From positions 1 to 52,219 of IMG/VR virus record IMGVR_UViG_3300025127_000055: a stretch of 52,219 bases of DNA. The stretch is one strand, 5' to 3'. Shown piece after piece: positions 1-7,439 of this stretch (positions are counted from its first letter, which is position 1; each line of letters opens with the position of its first letter). The notes under the pieces were generated by a model. That model was given only the letters and a program-made list of their open reading frames with translations. It searched no databases and was not told where the DNA came from. This DNA comes from a virus. A program made the translations under genes and the position numbers.

Positions 1-865
1 TGAGTTTTTCTTCCATATCATCTAATTTATTTACCATGCTCTCAAGTACATCATATTTGTCTTCAGGGATTGATACATAATGTTCTTCAAATAGACTCTT
101 CATTCCTGTTAGGAATGACTCAGACATCTCTGCCTTGAGCCCTTGCTCCACAGCAAGAGAGTTTTCCTCTAACCATTCACCAGCTACATACTCAAGATAA
201 GAGTCAACTCTTTCTGTGAGCTTGATCTTGGTAGAGTCAATTTCTTCCTGTAGTACCTTTGCGTACTCTTTCTCTAAATCTTCCTTTATAATGGAAACTT
301 TAGAGTTAATTGCTGCTTCAAAAATTGTCTTTGCTTTCTCTTGGAACTCTTCCGACAATTCTTCGCCAGCAATTAATGCGTTAATGTCATCTTCAACATT
401 AACTTCAACTGTTTCTTCTGCTTCAGCAACAACTTCTTCTTCCTCTGTTGTTTCTTCTGATTCTTTGATTGCATCTGCCATCTTCTTACGAAGAACTGAT
501 TCAGGTTGCTCTTCTTCTTCTGCAACTACTGTTTCTTCTTCTTTTACTGGTTCTTCAGCAACTACTTCTCCTTCAGTCTCTTCCTCTTCCTTCATTCCTG
601 CAGGCATCGGATCAGCTGGTTTTGCACCTTTATTCACTACATCTTTAACTTGCTTAAGTGAAACACCAGGTGTCTTCAATTTATTTGAATCGTCATCTGG
701 TTTGGAATTTTCAGGTGTAGGGCCTCCAAGATCTTCGTATGATACGGGTGTACCACCTGTTGTTAATTTTGGCATGGGATCTGCTGGTGCAGCATTAGCA
801 TTAACGGCAGTCTTGGATTGCTGTGTCTTTACTTCCATTTCTTGTAATTTAGTACCACGGGACAT
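1..865 (-). CDS. 22: Prohead core scaffold protein gp22 (C-terminus cut by window edge)
   Basis: The ATG is at 863-865 and the frame stays open to position 1, so about 288 residues are visible and the C-terminus lies outside the window. The protein is strongly acidic. It has a Pro/Lys N-terminal part, a Glu-rich stretch around residues 100-150, and a helical, charged remainder. This fits T4 gp22 (269 aa), the major scaffold of the prohead core, which is degraded by the gp21 protease during maturation. The position directly after gp21, as in T4, is the strongest support. A TATAAATA late promoter lies 44 bp upstream. Function is inferred from synteny and composition, because scaffold sequences diverge quickly. 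The gene is slightly longer than T4 gp22 even without its end. Confidence 0.85.
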   Translation of the reverse strand, partial: MSRGTKLQEMEVKTQQSKTAVNANAAPADPMPKLTTGGTPVSYEDLGGPTPENSKPDDDSNKLKTPGVSLKQVKDVVNKGAKPADPMPAGMKEEEETEGEVVAEEPVKEEETVVAEEEEQPESVLRKKMADAIKESEETTEEEEVVAEAEETVEVNVEDDINALIAGEELSEEFQEKAKTIFEAAINSKVSIIKEDLEKEYAKVLQEEIDSTKIKLTERVDSYLEYVAGEWLEENSLAVEQGLKAEMSESFLTGMKSLFEEHYVSIPEDKYDVLESMVNKLDDMEEKL

Positions 866-908
866 TTTTAACTCTCCGATTTAACCTTTGTTTAAAATTT
901 ACTATAGT

Positions 909-916
909 TATTTATA
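909..916 (-). promoter_or_regulatory. T4-type late promoter for gene 22
   Basis: Minus-strand TATAAATA, a perfect match to the T4 late consensus, in the 53-bp gap between the gp21 stop and the gp22 ATG. The distance to the ATG is about 44 bp. It allows high expression of the scaffold (and probably of genes beyond the window edge) independent of upstream read-through. Confidence 0.8.
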
Positions 917-918
917 AA

Positions 919-1569
919 TTAAAGATTTGTCAAGAAATCACCGAACAATTCGAGTTTTTTCTCTTCAAGTCTTTTCTGATCAACGAGGGTGTTTATTCTC
1001 TTCTGTGTTTGTGCTGCTTGTTGTTCACGAAGAATTCCTCCTTCCCAAATCCACTCTTTTCCTTCCATAATTCCAGATACAAATGCATCGGGTGCAGATG
1101 GATCAGCAACTATATCTGCAGCAGTTGCTAACATAAAATCTTCACCAACAACTTTACATCCATTACGATCTTCTCTTAATGATCCAACACCACGAGAAGA
1201 AACTCCTAACATCACACCTTCATCTAAAAGTGAAGATGCGATTTTACCCATTGGTGTATTAAGCAATTGTGCTTTACCTCTAAAATTACTTCCCTCTTGA
1301 ACGAGTGATGTAATTTTATGAGAAACACGATCAAGGTTTACAGTTGGGCCATCTGGATGTCCAAGTTCACCAAGTGCTCTACCTTTACCAACAAATGCTT
1401 CATTGTATCTGTTGACTTCTCTTGCAAGAGTTTCGACAGGATACATTCTACCATTTCTGTTTTTGATGTTACCTTGTAGAAATACACCTTCAATATAAAG
1501 TTTCTTATTAGAACCTTTACCTTCGGTAATTATTTTTACGTTTGAGACTTCTTCTGTGATTAATTTCAT
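919..1569 (-). CDS. 21: Prohead core protease gp21
   Basis: 216 aa, nearly the length of T4 gp21 (212). This is the serine protease that sits in the prohead and cleaves the scaffold, internal proteins and capsid protein once assembly is complete. The catalytic elements of the family are visible: GELGHPDGP with His71, and LGVSSRGVG with Ser124/Ser125, followed by ADIVADPSAP around residues 151-160. The N-terminal YIEGVFLQGNIKNRNGRMYP segment is typical of prohead proteases. It lies between a 91-aa gene (4-bp gap) and gp22, the T4 order. A late promoter for the next gene sits just behind its TAA. Confidence 0.95.
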   Translation of the reverse strand: MKLITEEVSNVKIITEGKGSNKKLYIEGVFLQGNIKNRNGRMYPVETLAREVNRYNEAFVGKGRALGELGHPDGPTVNLDRVSHKITSLVQEGSNFRGKAQLLNTPMGKIASSLLDEGVMLGVSSRGVGSLREDRNGCKVVGEDFMLATAADIVADPSAPDAFVSGIMEGKEWIWEGGILREQQAAQTQKRINTLVDQKRLEEKKLELFGDFLTNL

Positions 1570-1573
1570 TTTT

Positions 1574-1849
1574 TTAATTTGTATATCCTACAGGTGAACC
1601 TAATACTGCAGCGTTTTCTGCAAATATTGCCTCGGTTGATTTTTTCTCAATAAATTCAACAGTGTTAGCTGGCATGGTAAAAGTTCCAATTGTTGTTGAT
1701 CCTCCAACTGAATCAATAACAGATACTAATTTTGCAGTACTGCTATTATTACAAAGACGCACTACAGTTGCATTTCCAAATGTGGAAGCACCTGCAGCAT
1801 TAGTTCCACATGCAGCCTGACTACCTGTTACTAAAGTTCTATTCGCCAT
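1574..1849 (-). CDS. Small hypothetical protein between gp67 and gp21
   Basis: 91 aa, Ala/Thr/Ser/Asn-rich, no signal peptide or transmembrane segment. It starts with an ATG that overlaps the end of the gp67-like gene by 11 bp, which suggests translational coupling, and ends 4 bp before gp21. T4 has gp68 in this position, but I see no clear resemblance to it. The predicted composition (TVVRLCNNSSTAKLVSVID, then STTIGTFTMPANTVEFIEKK) suggests a small beta-sandwich. By context it may be a minor structural or prohead protein. Function unknown. Confidence 0.75.
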   Translation of the reverse strand: MANRTLVTGSQAACGTNAAGASTFGNATVVRLCNNSSTAKLVSVIDSVGGSTTIGTFTMPANTVEFIEKKSTEAIFAENAAVLGSPVGYTN

Positions 1850-2087
1850 CGGGTTCTTCCTCTTGTGGTTCTTCTTCAGTTTCTAATTCACTAGTCACTT
1901 CAGTTTCTGGTTCTTCCTCAGAGACTTCTGGAACTTCGTCACCAAAAAGTCCTGCACCTACCAGTGGTCGTGCAACATCTATCATCTCTGCACTCTTTGT
2001 GTATAAAATTTCTTTAATTTTATCACTAATATCTGATGCATTAGCATCATCAACCATCATATCCATTAAATCATCATTTGCTGCCAT
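1839..2087 (-). CDS. 67: gp67-like prohead core protein
   Basis: 82 aa with a helical N-terminal half (DKIKEILYTKSAEMIDVARP) and a C-terminal half made mostly of Glu, Asp, Pro and Ser. T4 gp67 is 80 aa with the same design (helical start, polyacidic tail) and the same place between gp20 and gp21. It is an abundant component of the prohead core, processed by gp21. Assignment rests on size, composition and synteny. A perfect late promoter (TATAAATA) overlaps the stop of gp20 about 30 bp upstream, consistent with a protein needed in many copies. Confidence 0.75.
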   Translation of the reverse strand: MAANDDLMDMMVDDANASDISDKIKEILYTKSAEMIDVARPLVGAGLFGDEVPEVSEEEPETEVTSELETEEEPQEEEPDGE

Positions 2088-2116
2088 GTTAAGAAAATAT
2101 TATATTGACTAATATT

Positions 2117-2124
2117 TATTTATA
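2117..2124 (-). promoter_or_regulatory. T4-type late promoter for gene 67-21
   Basis: Minus-strand TATAAATA. Its inner TAA (2120-2122) is also the stop codon of gp20. About 30 bp upstream of the gp67-like ATG. Confidence 0.8.
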
Positions 2125-3787
2125 TCTCTCCACCTTCAGGTGCTTCCGTCGCAGAACCTTGACTTTCAAGATCTGGTTCTGTAATTGGTTGACCTAGATC
2201 CATATTAGGATCCATTGGTGCACCTGTGTTTGGATCAACCATTGCATTTGGATCCATTAAAGTTCCATCTTTAATTTCTTTTTTAATTTGCTTATCTATT
2301 TCTTTGATGTCATCTTCAGTTTGCTTAAGAACTTTTGTGCGAACAAAATGATTCGAGAAATACTTACCCATGTATGGTTCCATCGATGCAACCACACCAA
2401 GTTGCTCATTTAATAATTCATTCTTCTTAAGATCTGAGAAATGGTTGTCATATAGAAAATCATACTGAATATGATCTTCCAATTCACTCCAATCATCTGG
2501 TGTAATAATATTTTTTAGAATTAGTTGAGTCTTCAACATATCGTTAAAAACTTGAGCAAATCTTTTTCTTAATCTTCCTACAAACTTAGTAAATTTAAGT
2601 TCATCTCTTAATATCTCAGATGAACGACCTAAGTTAAATCCACCTTGACTATCCAATCGACTTGATGGAACATTTAATGATTTGTATAATTTTGATTGAA
2701 AGTATTCGATATCAGTGAGTTCACCTAAGTTTTGTCCACCAGGTAAAGTTGTAATTTCGGTTCCCCGACCACCTTCTCTTCTTGGCAACCAGAAATCTTC
2801 AAGCATTGCCATATATTTACGGTCATCACGAATCTCTCCAGTGTCAGCATTATAAACTAACTTGTTACGATAACGATTCATAACATCACGAAGATATTGT
2901 TCAGCCTTAATCTTTGGAAGATTACCAACATCAATATAAAATATTCTTCTTTCTGGAGCACGAGATAATCTATAAATTACAAGACTATCTTCAACCATTC
3001 TTAATTGGTTAAGTGCTTTGATTGCTTTATGTAAATATGATAATACTGTTTGTTTATTACGATCTACTAAACCAGATGTGCAATATGTAATTGCGTCTTT
3101 TGCGATTTTAACTGCACCTTTTGCAGTTTTAGTTGGATAGATTCCACTTCCACCTTTCTTTCCTGCATTTGGGTCATATAAGTAATATTCATTTATTTTT
3201 GGAGCATCTGCATTTTTTGGATCATTTCCATTTCGAGCAATATCAAATGGAGATAAACTATTTGAACCAGTTTTATCTGTTTCACGAACTAATCTTATTT
3301 TAAGTGGATCAATATATCTTATTTCTTTAATTCCTTCTGATGGATTATCTAAGTCAATAACTTTATGGTAAAATATTCGACCATCAATATACCAAGTACG
3401 AAAAATTTCATGACACTTTTTATCAAAGTTCATGACACTCTTGATATATTTAAATTCTTCTCGAATAGAATCTTTTAATCTATCCGATGCATTTAGATTT
3501 GATAATTCAATTTCAACTGGTGAATCATCTAAATCAGAAACGATTGCTTCATTTACAACATCTTCAATTGCACTATCACACTCTGGGTGTAAGCACATTT
3601 CACGATATCTACGAACTAAATCTTGCTCACTCTTGTAAACACCTTCAATATCAACATATTGACCGTAAAATCCACTAGAGACATAAAAGTCTGATTTATC
3701 TTCATCAGTAGGAGGTACGGGAGAAACTATCCCCTTTGATTGCTTATCCTCTCCATCAGGGATTTTAAATCCAAAAAGTTTTGCCAT
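2120..3787 (-). CDS. 20: Portal vertex protein gp20
   Basis: 555 aa (T4 gp20: 524 aa). It forms the dodecameric portal through which the terminase pumps DNA and to which the neck attaches. Typical T4-portal segments are visible: an N-terminal YVDIEGVYKSEQDLVRRYREM region, a HPECDSAIEDVVNEAIV helix, RAPERRIFYIDVGNLPK near the middle, and the GGFNLGRSSEILRDELKF block. Cyanophage g20 diversity studies use this gene. The C-terminal 60 residues are Pro/Asp/Gly-rich (repeats of DPN), probably flexible. Gene order gp19-gp20-gp67 agrees with T4. Confidence 0.97.
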   Translation of the reverse strand: MAKLFGFKIPDGEDKQSKGIVSPVPPTDEDKSDFYVSSGFYGQYVDIEGVYKSEQDLVRRYREMCLHPECDSAIEDVVNEAIVSDLDDSPVEIELSNLNASDRLKDSIREEFKYIKSVMNFDKKCHEIFRTWYIDGRIFYHKVIDLDNPSEGIKEIRYIDPLKIRLVRETDKTGSNSLSPFDIARNGNDPKNADAPKINEYYLYDPNAGKKGGSGIYPTKTAKGAVKIAKDAITYCTSGLVDRNKQTVLSYLHKAIKALNQLRMVEDSLVIYRLSRAPERRIFYIDVGNLPKIKAEQYLRDVMNRYRNKLVYNADTGEIRDDRKYMAMLEDFWLPRREGGRGTEITTLPGGQNLGELTDIEYFQSKLYKSLNVPSSRLDSQGGFNLGRSSEILRDELKFTKFVGRLRKRFAQVFNDMLKTQLILKNIITPDDWSELEDHIQYDFLYDNHFSDLKKNELLNEQLGVVASMEPYMGKYFSNHFVRTKVLKQTEDDIKEIDKQIKKEIKDGTLMDPNAMVDPNTGAPMDPNMDLGQPITEPDLESQGSATEAPEGGEI

Positions 3788-3817
3788 TGTATAAACGTTT
3801 TGCTACTATTATAGCAC

Positions 3818-3825
3818 TATTTATG
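3818..3825 (-). promoter_or_regulatory. Probable late promoter for gene 20 (CATAAATA)
   Basis: Minus-strand CATAAATA, one base off the T4 late consensus, 31 bp upstream of the gp20 ATG. The TAA at 3821-3823 is the stop codon of gp19. Confidence 0.6.
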
Positions 3826-4456
3826 CTCCTGTGCCAAGTTGAGTCTGTGATTGTGCATCTAAAGCATCAAACCACTGTACTTGTAACTCAACAGTAAACT
3901 CTTCAAGAGTGTCAGAACTATCGTAAGATAATGGAATATCTGATATATTTGTTGGGAAAGTTCCGTGGAACTTATACATTTTGAGAACAGGTAATTGTGA
4001 AGCAGTATCAGGAGTTGAACCACTCACAGCTGCTCTTCCCAATTGTCTTACAAATAAATCTTTCTGATATGCTGTTGGATCTGTGATACCAGCATTATCT
4101 TCATGTTTGTTGATTAAGTTCATCCATCTTTCAAATGCTGTCCTAATTTTAAAGTCAACATCATTAATGATAGTGATTGTCCAAGGATCAAATGTACGAT
4201 CTCCTGCAACTTTTAAATTTCTTCCTCTGAATGGGATAAGAATAGGTGCAATATTTGAAGCAGGTAACTGTGCTGCTTTAACTAAAAATCGACTCTTGTC
4301 TGCAATTTCATCTTTCGTTGAATCAACAGGAATTGCATTATCAGGAAAGAATAATTCACATTCAAATAAATTAGGACGAGCACCACCCCCGACCATTTTA
4401 CCCTTAAAAGCATCAAGAGTTCTATCTTTAGTATTTGGAATGTTTAGGTTAGCCAT
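3821..4456 (-). CDS. 19: Tail tube protein gp19
   Basis: 211 aa (T4 gp19: 163 aa). It polymerises into the inner tail tube inside the sheath. The sequence matches T4-like tube proteins: an N-terminal GGGARPNLFECELFFP stretch, PFRGRNLKVAGDRTFDPWTITIINDVDFKIRTAFERWMN in the middle (a hallmark of the tube fold) and a C-terminal DTLEEFTVELQVQWFD strand. It sits between sheath and portal genes as in T4. The extra length is in loops (residues about 130-160). No own promoter is evident, so it is probably read from the gp18 transcript. Confidence 0.95.
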   Translation of the reverse strand: MANLNIPNTKDRTLDAFKGKMVGGGARPNLFECELFFPDNAIPVDSTKDEIADKSRFLVKAAQLPASNIAPILIPFRGRNLKVAGDRTFDPWTITIINDVDFKIRTAFERWMNLINKHEDNAGITDPTAYQKDLFVRQLGRAAVSGSTPDTASQLPVLKMYKFHGTFPTNISDIPLSYDSSDTLEEFTVELQVQWFDALDAQSQTQLGTGA

Positions 4457-4478
4457 TTAATTTTTTTCCTCTAGTAAG

Positions 4479-7001
4479 TTAAACGTTTCCAACGACTTCT
4501 TCAAAACTTACTCCTGTGCGTGTAGCAACAAATGTAAGTCCAATAAAGTTAATCGACCTTGCGGGTTTTACGAAAATGTCAGCTTTAAATTGATTTGAAT
4601 CAACTACAGCTGGAGTGTTGTTTGTCTCATCACAAATAACAACAAAATCAGTGATACCTCTCTTTGCTTTAACATCACGAAGGAAAGGATCAACTATATT
4701 TAAGAAGTTTGTTCTTGTGATTACATCATTAAATTCAAATAACTGATCTCTTGCTGCTCTTTCGATTGCAGTCTCTATTGTGAGGAACAAACGACGAACG
4801 TTAATACGATCAAATGCTGATGCAACACCAAGTCCAGTTCGATCACCAAAGAGAATAATTCCTGCACCTGGAGATGCAATCACTGGATTGATTCTCTTTG
4901 GATAGATAATATCTCTTTGTGCTTGTGATGGGTTATATGCAAGTTTAACTGCTCCGTTAATTGCTCCTCTAGATGCACCAGCTGGTGAGAACCAAGAGAA
5001 TGAATTAATTGATGTTCTTGCCATTAATCCACCAATATCCCCATTTAATGGGATATATCTAAACTCATTATTAAATCTATCAAACGCATATTTGTAACCT
5101 GAGTCAAATACTGCGTAAGATGATGATTGAAGTGCAGCATAGTAATCTACTATGTTATCTGTTTGTGTGTCTGAGTTAGGAACATTTACAACTCCTGCAC
5201 GATGTGGTGATATACAAGCAATACAATCTTTTCTTAAATCTGCAATTGCAATCAATGCTGATGCTTTTGCTTGTGAATCAAAGATTGTAGCACCACCACT
5301 TGGCCCCTGCAAAATAAAGTTAATTATGTATTCTGCTGGATTTTTAAGAATATTATATGAATTGATTATATCACCCTTATCAACTATATACCTGTCATGA
5401 GTTGTAACACCAAGTGTTGTTGTGGATGAATAATCTTTACCACCTGTGAAATCATAAGATCTATTTCCTTGAACATTAAAGATTGTTCCTGCAGCATTTG
5501 CACCCCAGTTACCTGAAGTTGTTGTGAAATCCTTAATGTCGGCATCACCAGAACCAGAATTAATTGCTTTTAGTGATGAGGGTGAAGTATCACCTGCTAT
5601 GCCAGTTGGTGCAGCACCTGCATAGATAAACTCTGATCTATTTGCAAGATAGTTTTTATAGTAAACTTCTTCTGGTGGTTGTCTTTTACCATCTTTTGCT
5701 TTTGAAAGATAAAGATGTTTTTCGACTATGTTACCTGCGATTCCTGTTGCACTACCATCTTCATCAACAACCACTATGTGCATTTCATCATTTGCACCCT
5801 CTCTTGATGCTGCGTATTCAGAAGTGCCTGGTTTTTCTGCAATCGAGTTCCAAGCAATATCAGCACCTTTAGTTAATCCTAGTGTTTGCGAATTATACCA
5901 GTCTTTAACAGTAGTTGTGGTAAAGTTGGAAACTGCATCTCCGTTTGCCTTAATTACAAATGTGGTATTTGTATTGGTTGTTGTTGATACTCCCGATGAT
6001 CGAGTAAACGTAAATACTGCACCATCACCTGAAGTCGATATTCCCGTTATTGCTTTATCAACAGTTACTGTACTTGCTCCAATTGCAACGACTGTTGTTC
6101 CAGTTGAAATTACGGAATTACCACCAGTTACAGTAACGATGTCACCTAATAAAACATCAGTGCTAATTCCTGCAATACCTGCGGTTGTTCCAATTCCTGT
6201 AATGGTAATATCAAAAGCACTATCAACGACACCAGATGTTGTTCCTATTCCTGTTGATGTAGTTGTTGTTTCAGTCTCAGATGTTGAAGTTAAGAACTTA
6301 AGTAGATCATAATTGGTTGGTGATACATCACCTTCAGCAGTTACCCTATCAACAACCTTTACAGTTATTTGATCAGTTCTAATTCCTGGCCCTCCAGCAG
6401 TTCCAACTCCAGTTATAATTCCTCTCATGAATCCAGATCCATAAGCAGTTGTTGTTCCACTTCCGACAGAAATTCTTCCAGTTATTGTTTGGGTTATACC
6501 CATACCGACTGTTATACCAGCAGTTCCGATACCTGGTAAAGTAATAACTTGATCAGCAAAGTGGTCAATTACTGATACTCTTAATCCATTTCCCCATGTA
6601 CCAGGATTTTTTGCTGCGTAGAACCAACTAGAAGCACTTGAGTGATTTGATGTGTAATCGTCGTATGATTTAATTTTAACATCAGCAGCAGTTCCAGTTA
6701 CAGTTCCAACACCAGCATTTTTTAAACTTGTATTATCGGATCTTAAAACTCTTAAGACACCACCATATGAAAGATATGATGATGCAGTCATCCAATATTC
6801 GAATTGTCCGTCTTTGTCTAATGGTTTACCGTAAGTTGCAAGTAAATCTTGCTCGTTTTCTATTAATATCGGTACATCTATTGGGCCTTTCTCAAATGGG
6901 CCAGCAATCGCTCCGACCAGTTCTTGTGCTCCAGATATATTACCGATAGTCAAGTCAACTTCTCTTACCTTGACTCCAGGAGATACTAAGTTAAGCGACA
7001 T
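4479..7001 (-). CDS. 18: Contractile tail sheath protein gp18
   Basis: 840 aa (T4 gp18: 659). It builds the contractile sheath around the gp19 tube. The N-terminus (MSLNLVSPGVKVREVDLTIG) and the C-terminal 380 residues (GPSGGATIFDSQAKASALIA, FDRINVRRLFLTIETAIERA, KPARSINFIGLTFVATRTGV) are typical of T4-like sheath proteins. The surplus is in a Thr/Gly/Ile-rich segment, roughly residues 100-370, with runs such as GIGTTSGVVDSAFDITITG. This is probably the surface-exposed protease-resistant domain enlarged by a beta-rich insertion. A late promoter lies 40 bp upstream. Confidence 0.96.
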   Translation of the reverse strand: MSLNLVSPGVKVREVDLTIGNISGAQELVGAIAGPFEKGPIDVPILIENEQDLLATYGKPLDKDGQFEYWMTASSYLSYGGVLRVLRSDNTSLKNAGVGTVTGTAADVKIKSYDDYTSNHSSASSWFYAAKNPGTWGNGLRVSVIDHFADQVITLPGIGTAGITVGMGITQTITGRISVGSGTTTAYGSGFMRGIITGVGTAGGPGIRTDQITVKVVDRVTAEGDVSPTNYDLLKFLTSTSETETTTTSTGIGTTSGVVDSAFDITITGIGTTAGIAGISTDVLLGDIVTVTGGNSVISTGTTVVAIGASTVTVDKAITGISTSGDGAVFTFTRSSGVSTTTNTNTTFVIKANGDAVSNFTTTTVKDWYNSQTLGLTKGADIAWNSIAEKPGTSEYAASREGANDEMHIVVVDEDGSATGIAGNIVEKHLYLSKAKDGKRQPPEEVYYKNYLANRSEFIYAGAAPTGIAGDTSPSSLKAINSGSGDADIKDFTTTSGNWGANAAGTIFNVQGNRSYDFTGGKDYSSTTTLGVTTHDRYIVDKGDIINSYNILKNPAEYIINFILQGPSGGATIFDSQAKASALIAIADLRKDCIACISPHRAGVVNVPNSDTQTDNIVDYYAALQSSSYAVFDSGYKYAFDRFNNEFRYIPLNGDIGGLMARTSINSFSWFSPAGASRGAINGAVKLAYNPSQAQRDIIYPKRINPVIASPGAGIILFGDRTGLGVASAFDRINVRRLFLTIETAIERAARDQLFEFNDVITRTNFLNIVDPFLRDVKAKRGITDFVVICDETNNTPAVVDSNQFKADIFVKPARSINFIGLTFVATRTGVSFEEVVGNV

Positions 7002-7040
7002 GTCTTTCCCTCTTTATAAAAGATTCAATTTTACTAAAAG

Positions 7041-7048
7041 TATTTATT
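7041..7048 (-). promoter_or_regulatory. Probable late promoter for gene 18 (AATAAATA)
   Basis: Minus-strand AATAAATA, one base from the T4 late consensus, 40 bp upstream of the gp18 ATG in an 85-bp intergenic gap. Confidence 0.65.
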
Positions 7049-7086
7049 ATTTGCTACTTTTACATTGGGGAAACAATGCATGAACA

Positions 7087-7323
7087 TTACCAATCAGGGT
7101 ATGACCACTCAGTTGACACCTTTGTTTTCTTTCGATTCTTTAAAATTCTTTTGACTGTGCATATCTTACATTCATAAGAATAACCAGATGGAAAGTTTCT
7201 TTTATTTTTGCGAATTAGATAAAACTCATTTACTAAATCTTTCGTCTCTCCACAAACTCTACACTTTCTTTCTTGAAAGAGTAAATGTTCAAGAGTAAAA
7301 CCAAACTCTTCGTTCTTATTCAT
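7087..7323 (-). CDS. Small zinc-ribbon protein downstream of terminase
   Basis: 78 aa with two CxxC knuckles, Cys21-Cys24 (KCRVCGETK) and Cys52-Cys55 (ECKICTVKR), separated by 27 residues, then a basic tail. The pattern K-C-x-x-C-G-x-x-K ... F-Y ... C-K-x-C is the zinc-binding front part seen in many phage HNH / endonuclease VII-like proteins. No HNH catalytic part follows, so this may be a degenerate nuclease remnant or a small zinc-dependent nucleic-acid binder. Its ATG overlaps the stop of the preceding 38-aa ORF (TAATG), so it is translationally coupled to the terminase gene. Function not known. Confidence 0.75.
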   Translation of the reverse strand: MNKNEEFGFTLEHLLFQERKCRVCGETKDLVNEFYLIRKNKRNFPSGYSYECKICTVKRILKNRKKTKVSTEWSYPDW

Positions 7324-7439
7324 TAGAGTATAAGAATTGTTTGTGATCCGTCTTTGTTATCTATGATAGTTATTTTTCTTTTTGGAAACGATTTTGATAA
7401 TAATCTTTTCAATCTAACATTCTTAAATGGATTCTTCAT
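7323..7439 (-). CDS. 38-aa basic ORF coupled to gp17
   Basis: A short ORF (38 codons plus TAA) that exactly bridges gp17 and the zinc protein. Its ATG overlaps the gp17 stop (TGATG) and its TAA overlaps the next ATG (TAATG). It is Lys/Arg-rich in the first 22 residues (MKNPFKNVRLKRLLSKSFPK) and has a hydrophobic end (TILIL). Tight stop-start overlap on both sides makes it a real coding sequence more likely than chance. Function unknown; a small DNA- or protein-binding accessory is possible. Confidence 0.6.
   Translation of the reverse strand: MKNPFKNVRLKRLLSKSFPKRKITIIDNKDGSQTILIL

Noticed and set aside
216-884. 222-aa open frame on the plus strand
   Set aside because: Mirror of the acidic gp22 gene (Ser-rich because Glu/Asp codons read backwards). 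gp22 on the minus strand is clearly coding.
5728-6312. 194-aa plus-strand open frame
   Set aside because: Lies wholly inside gp18; Val/Pro/Ser-rich shadow of its Thr/Gly repeats.
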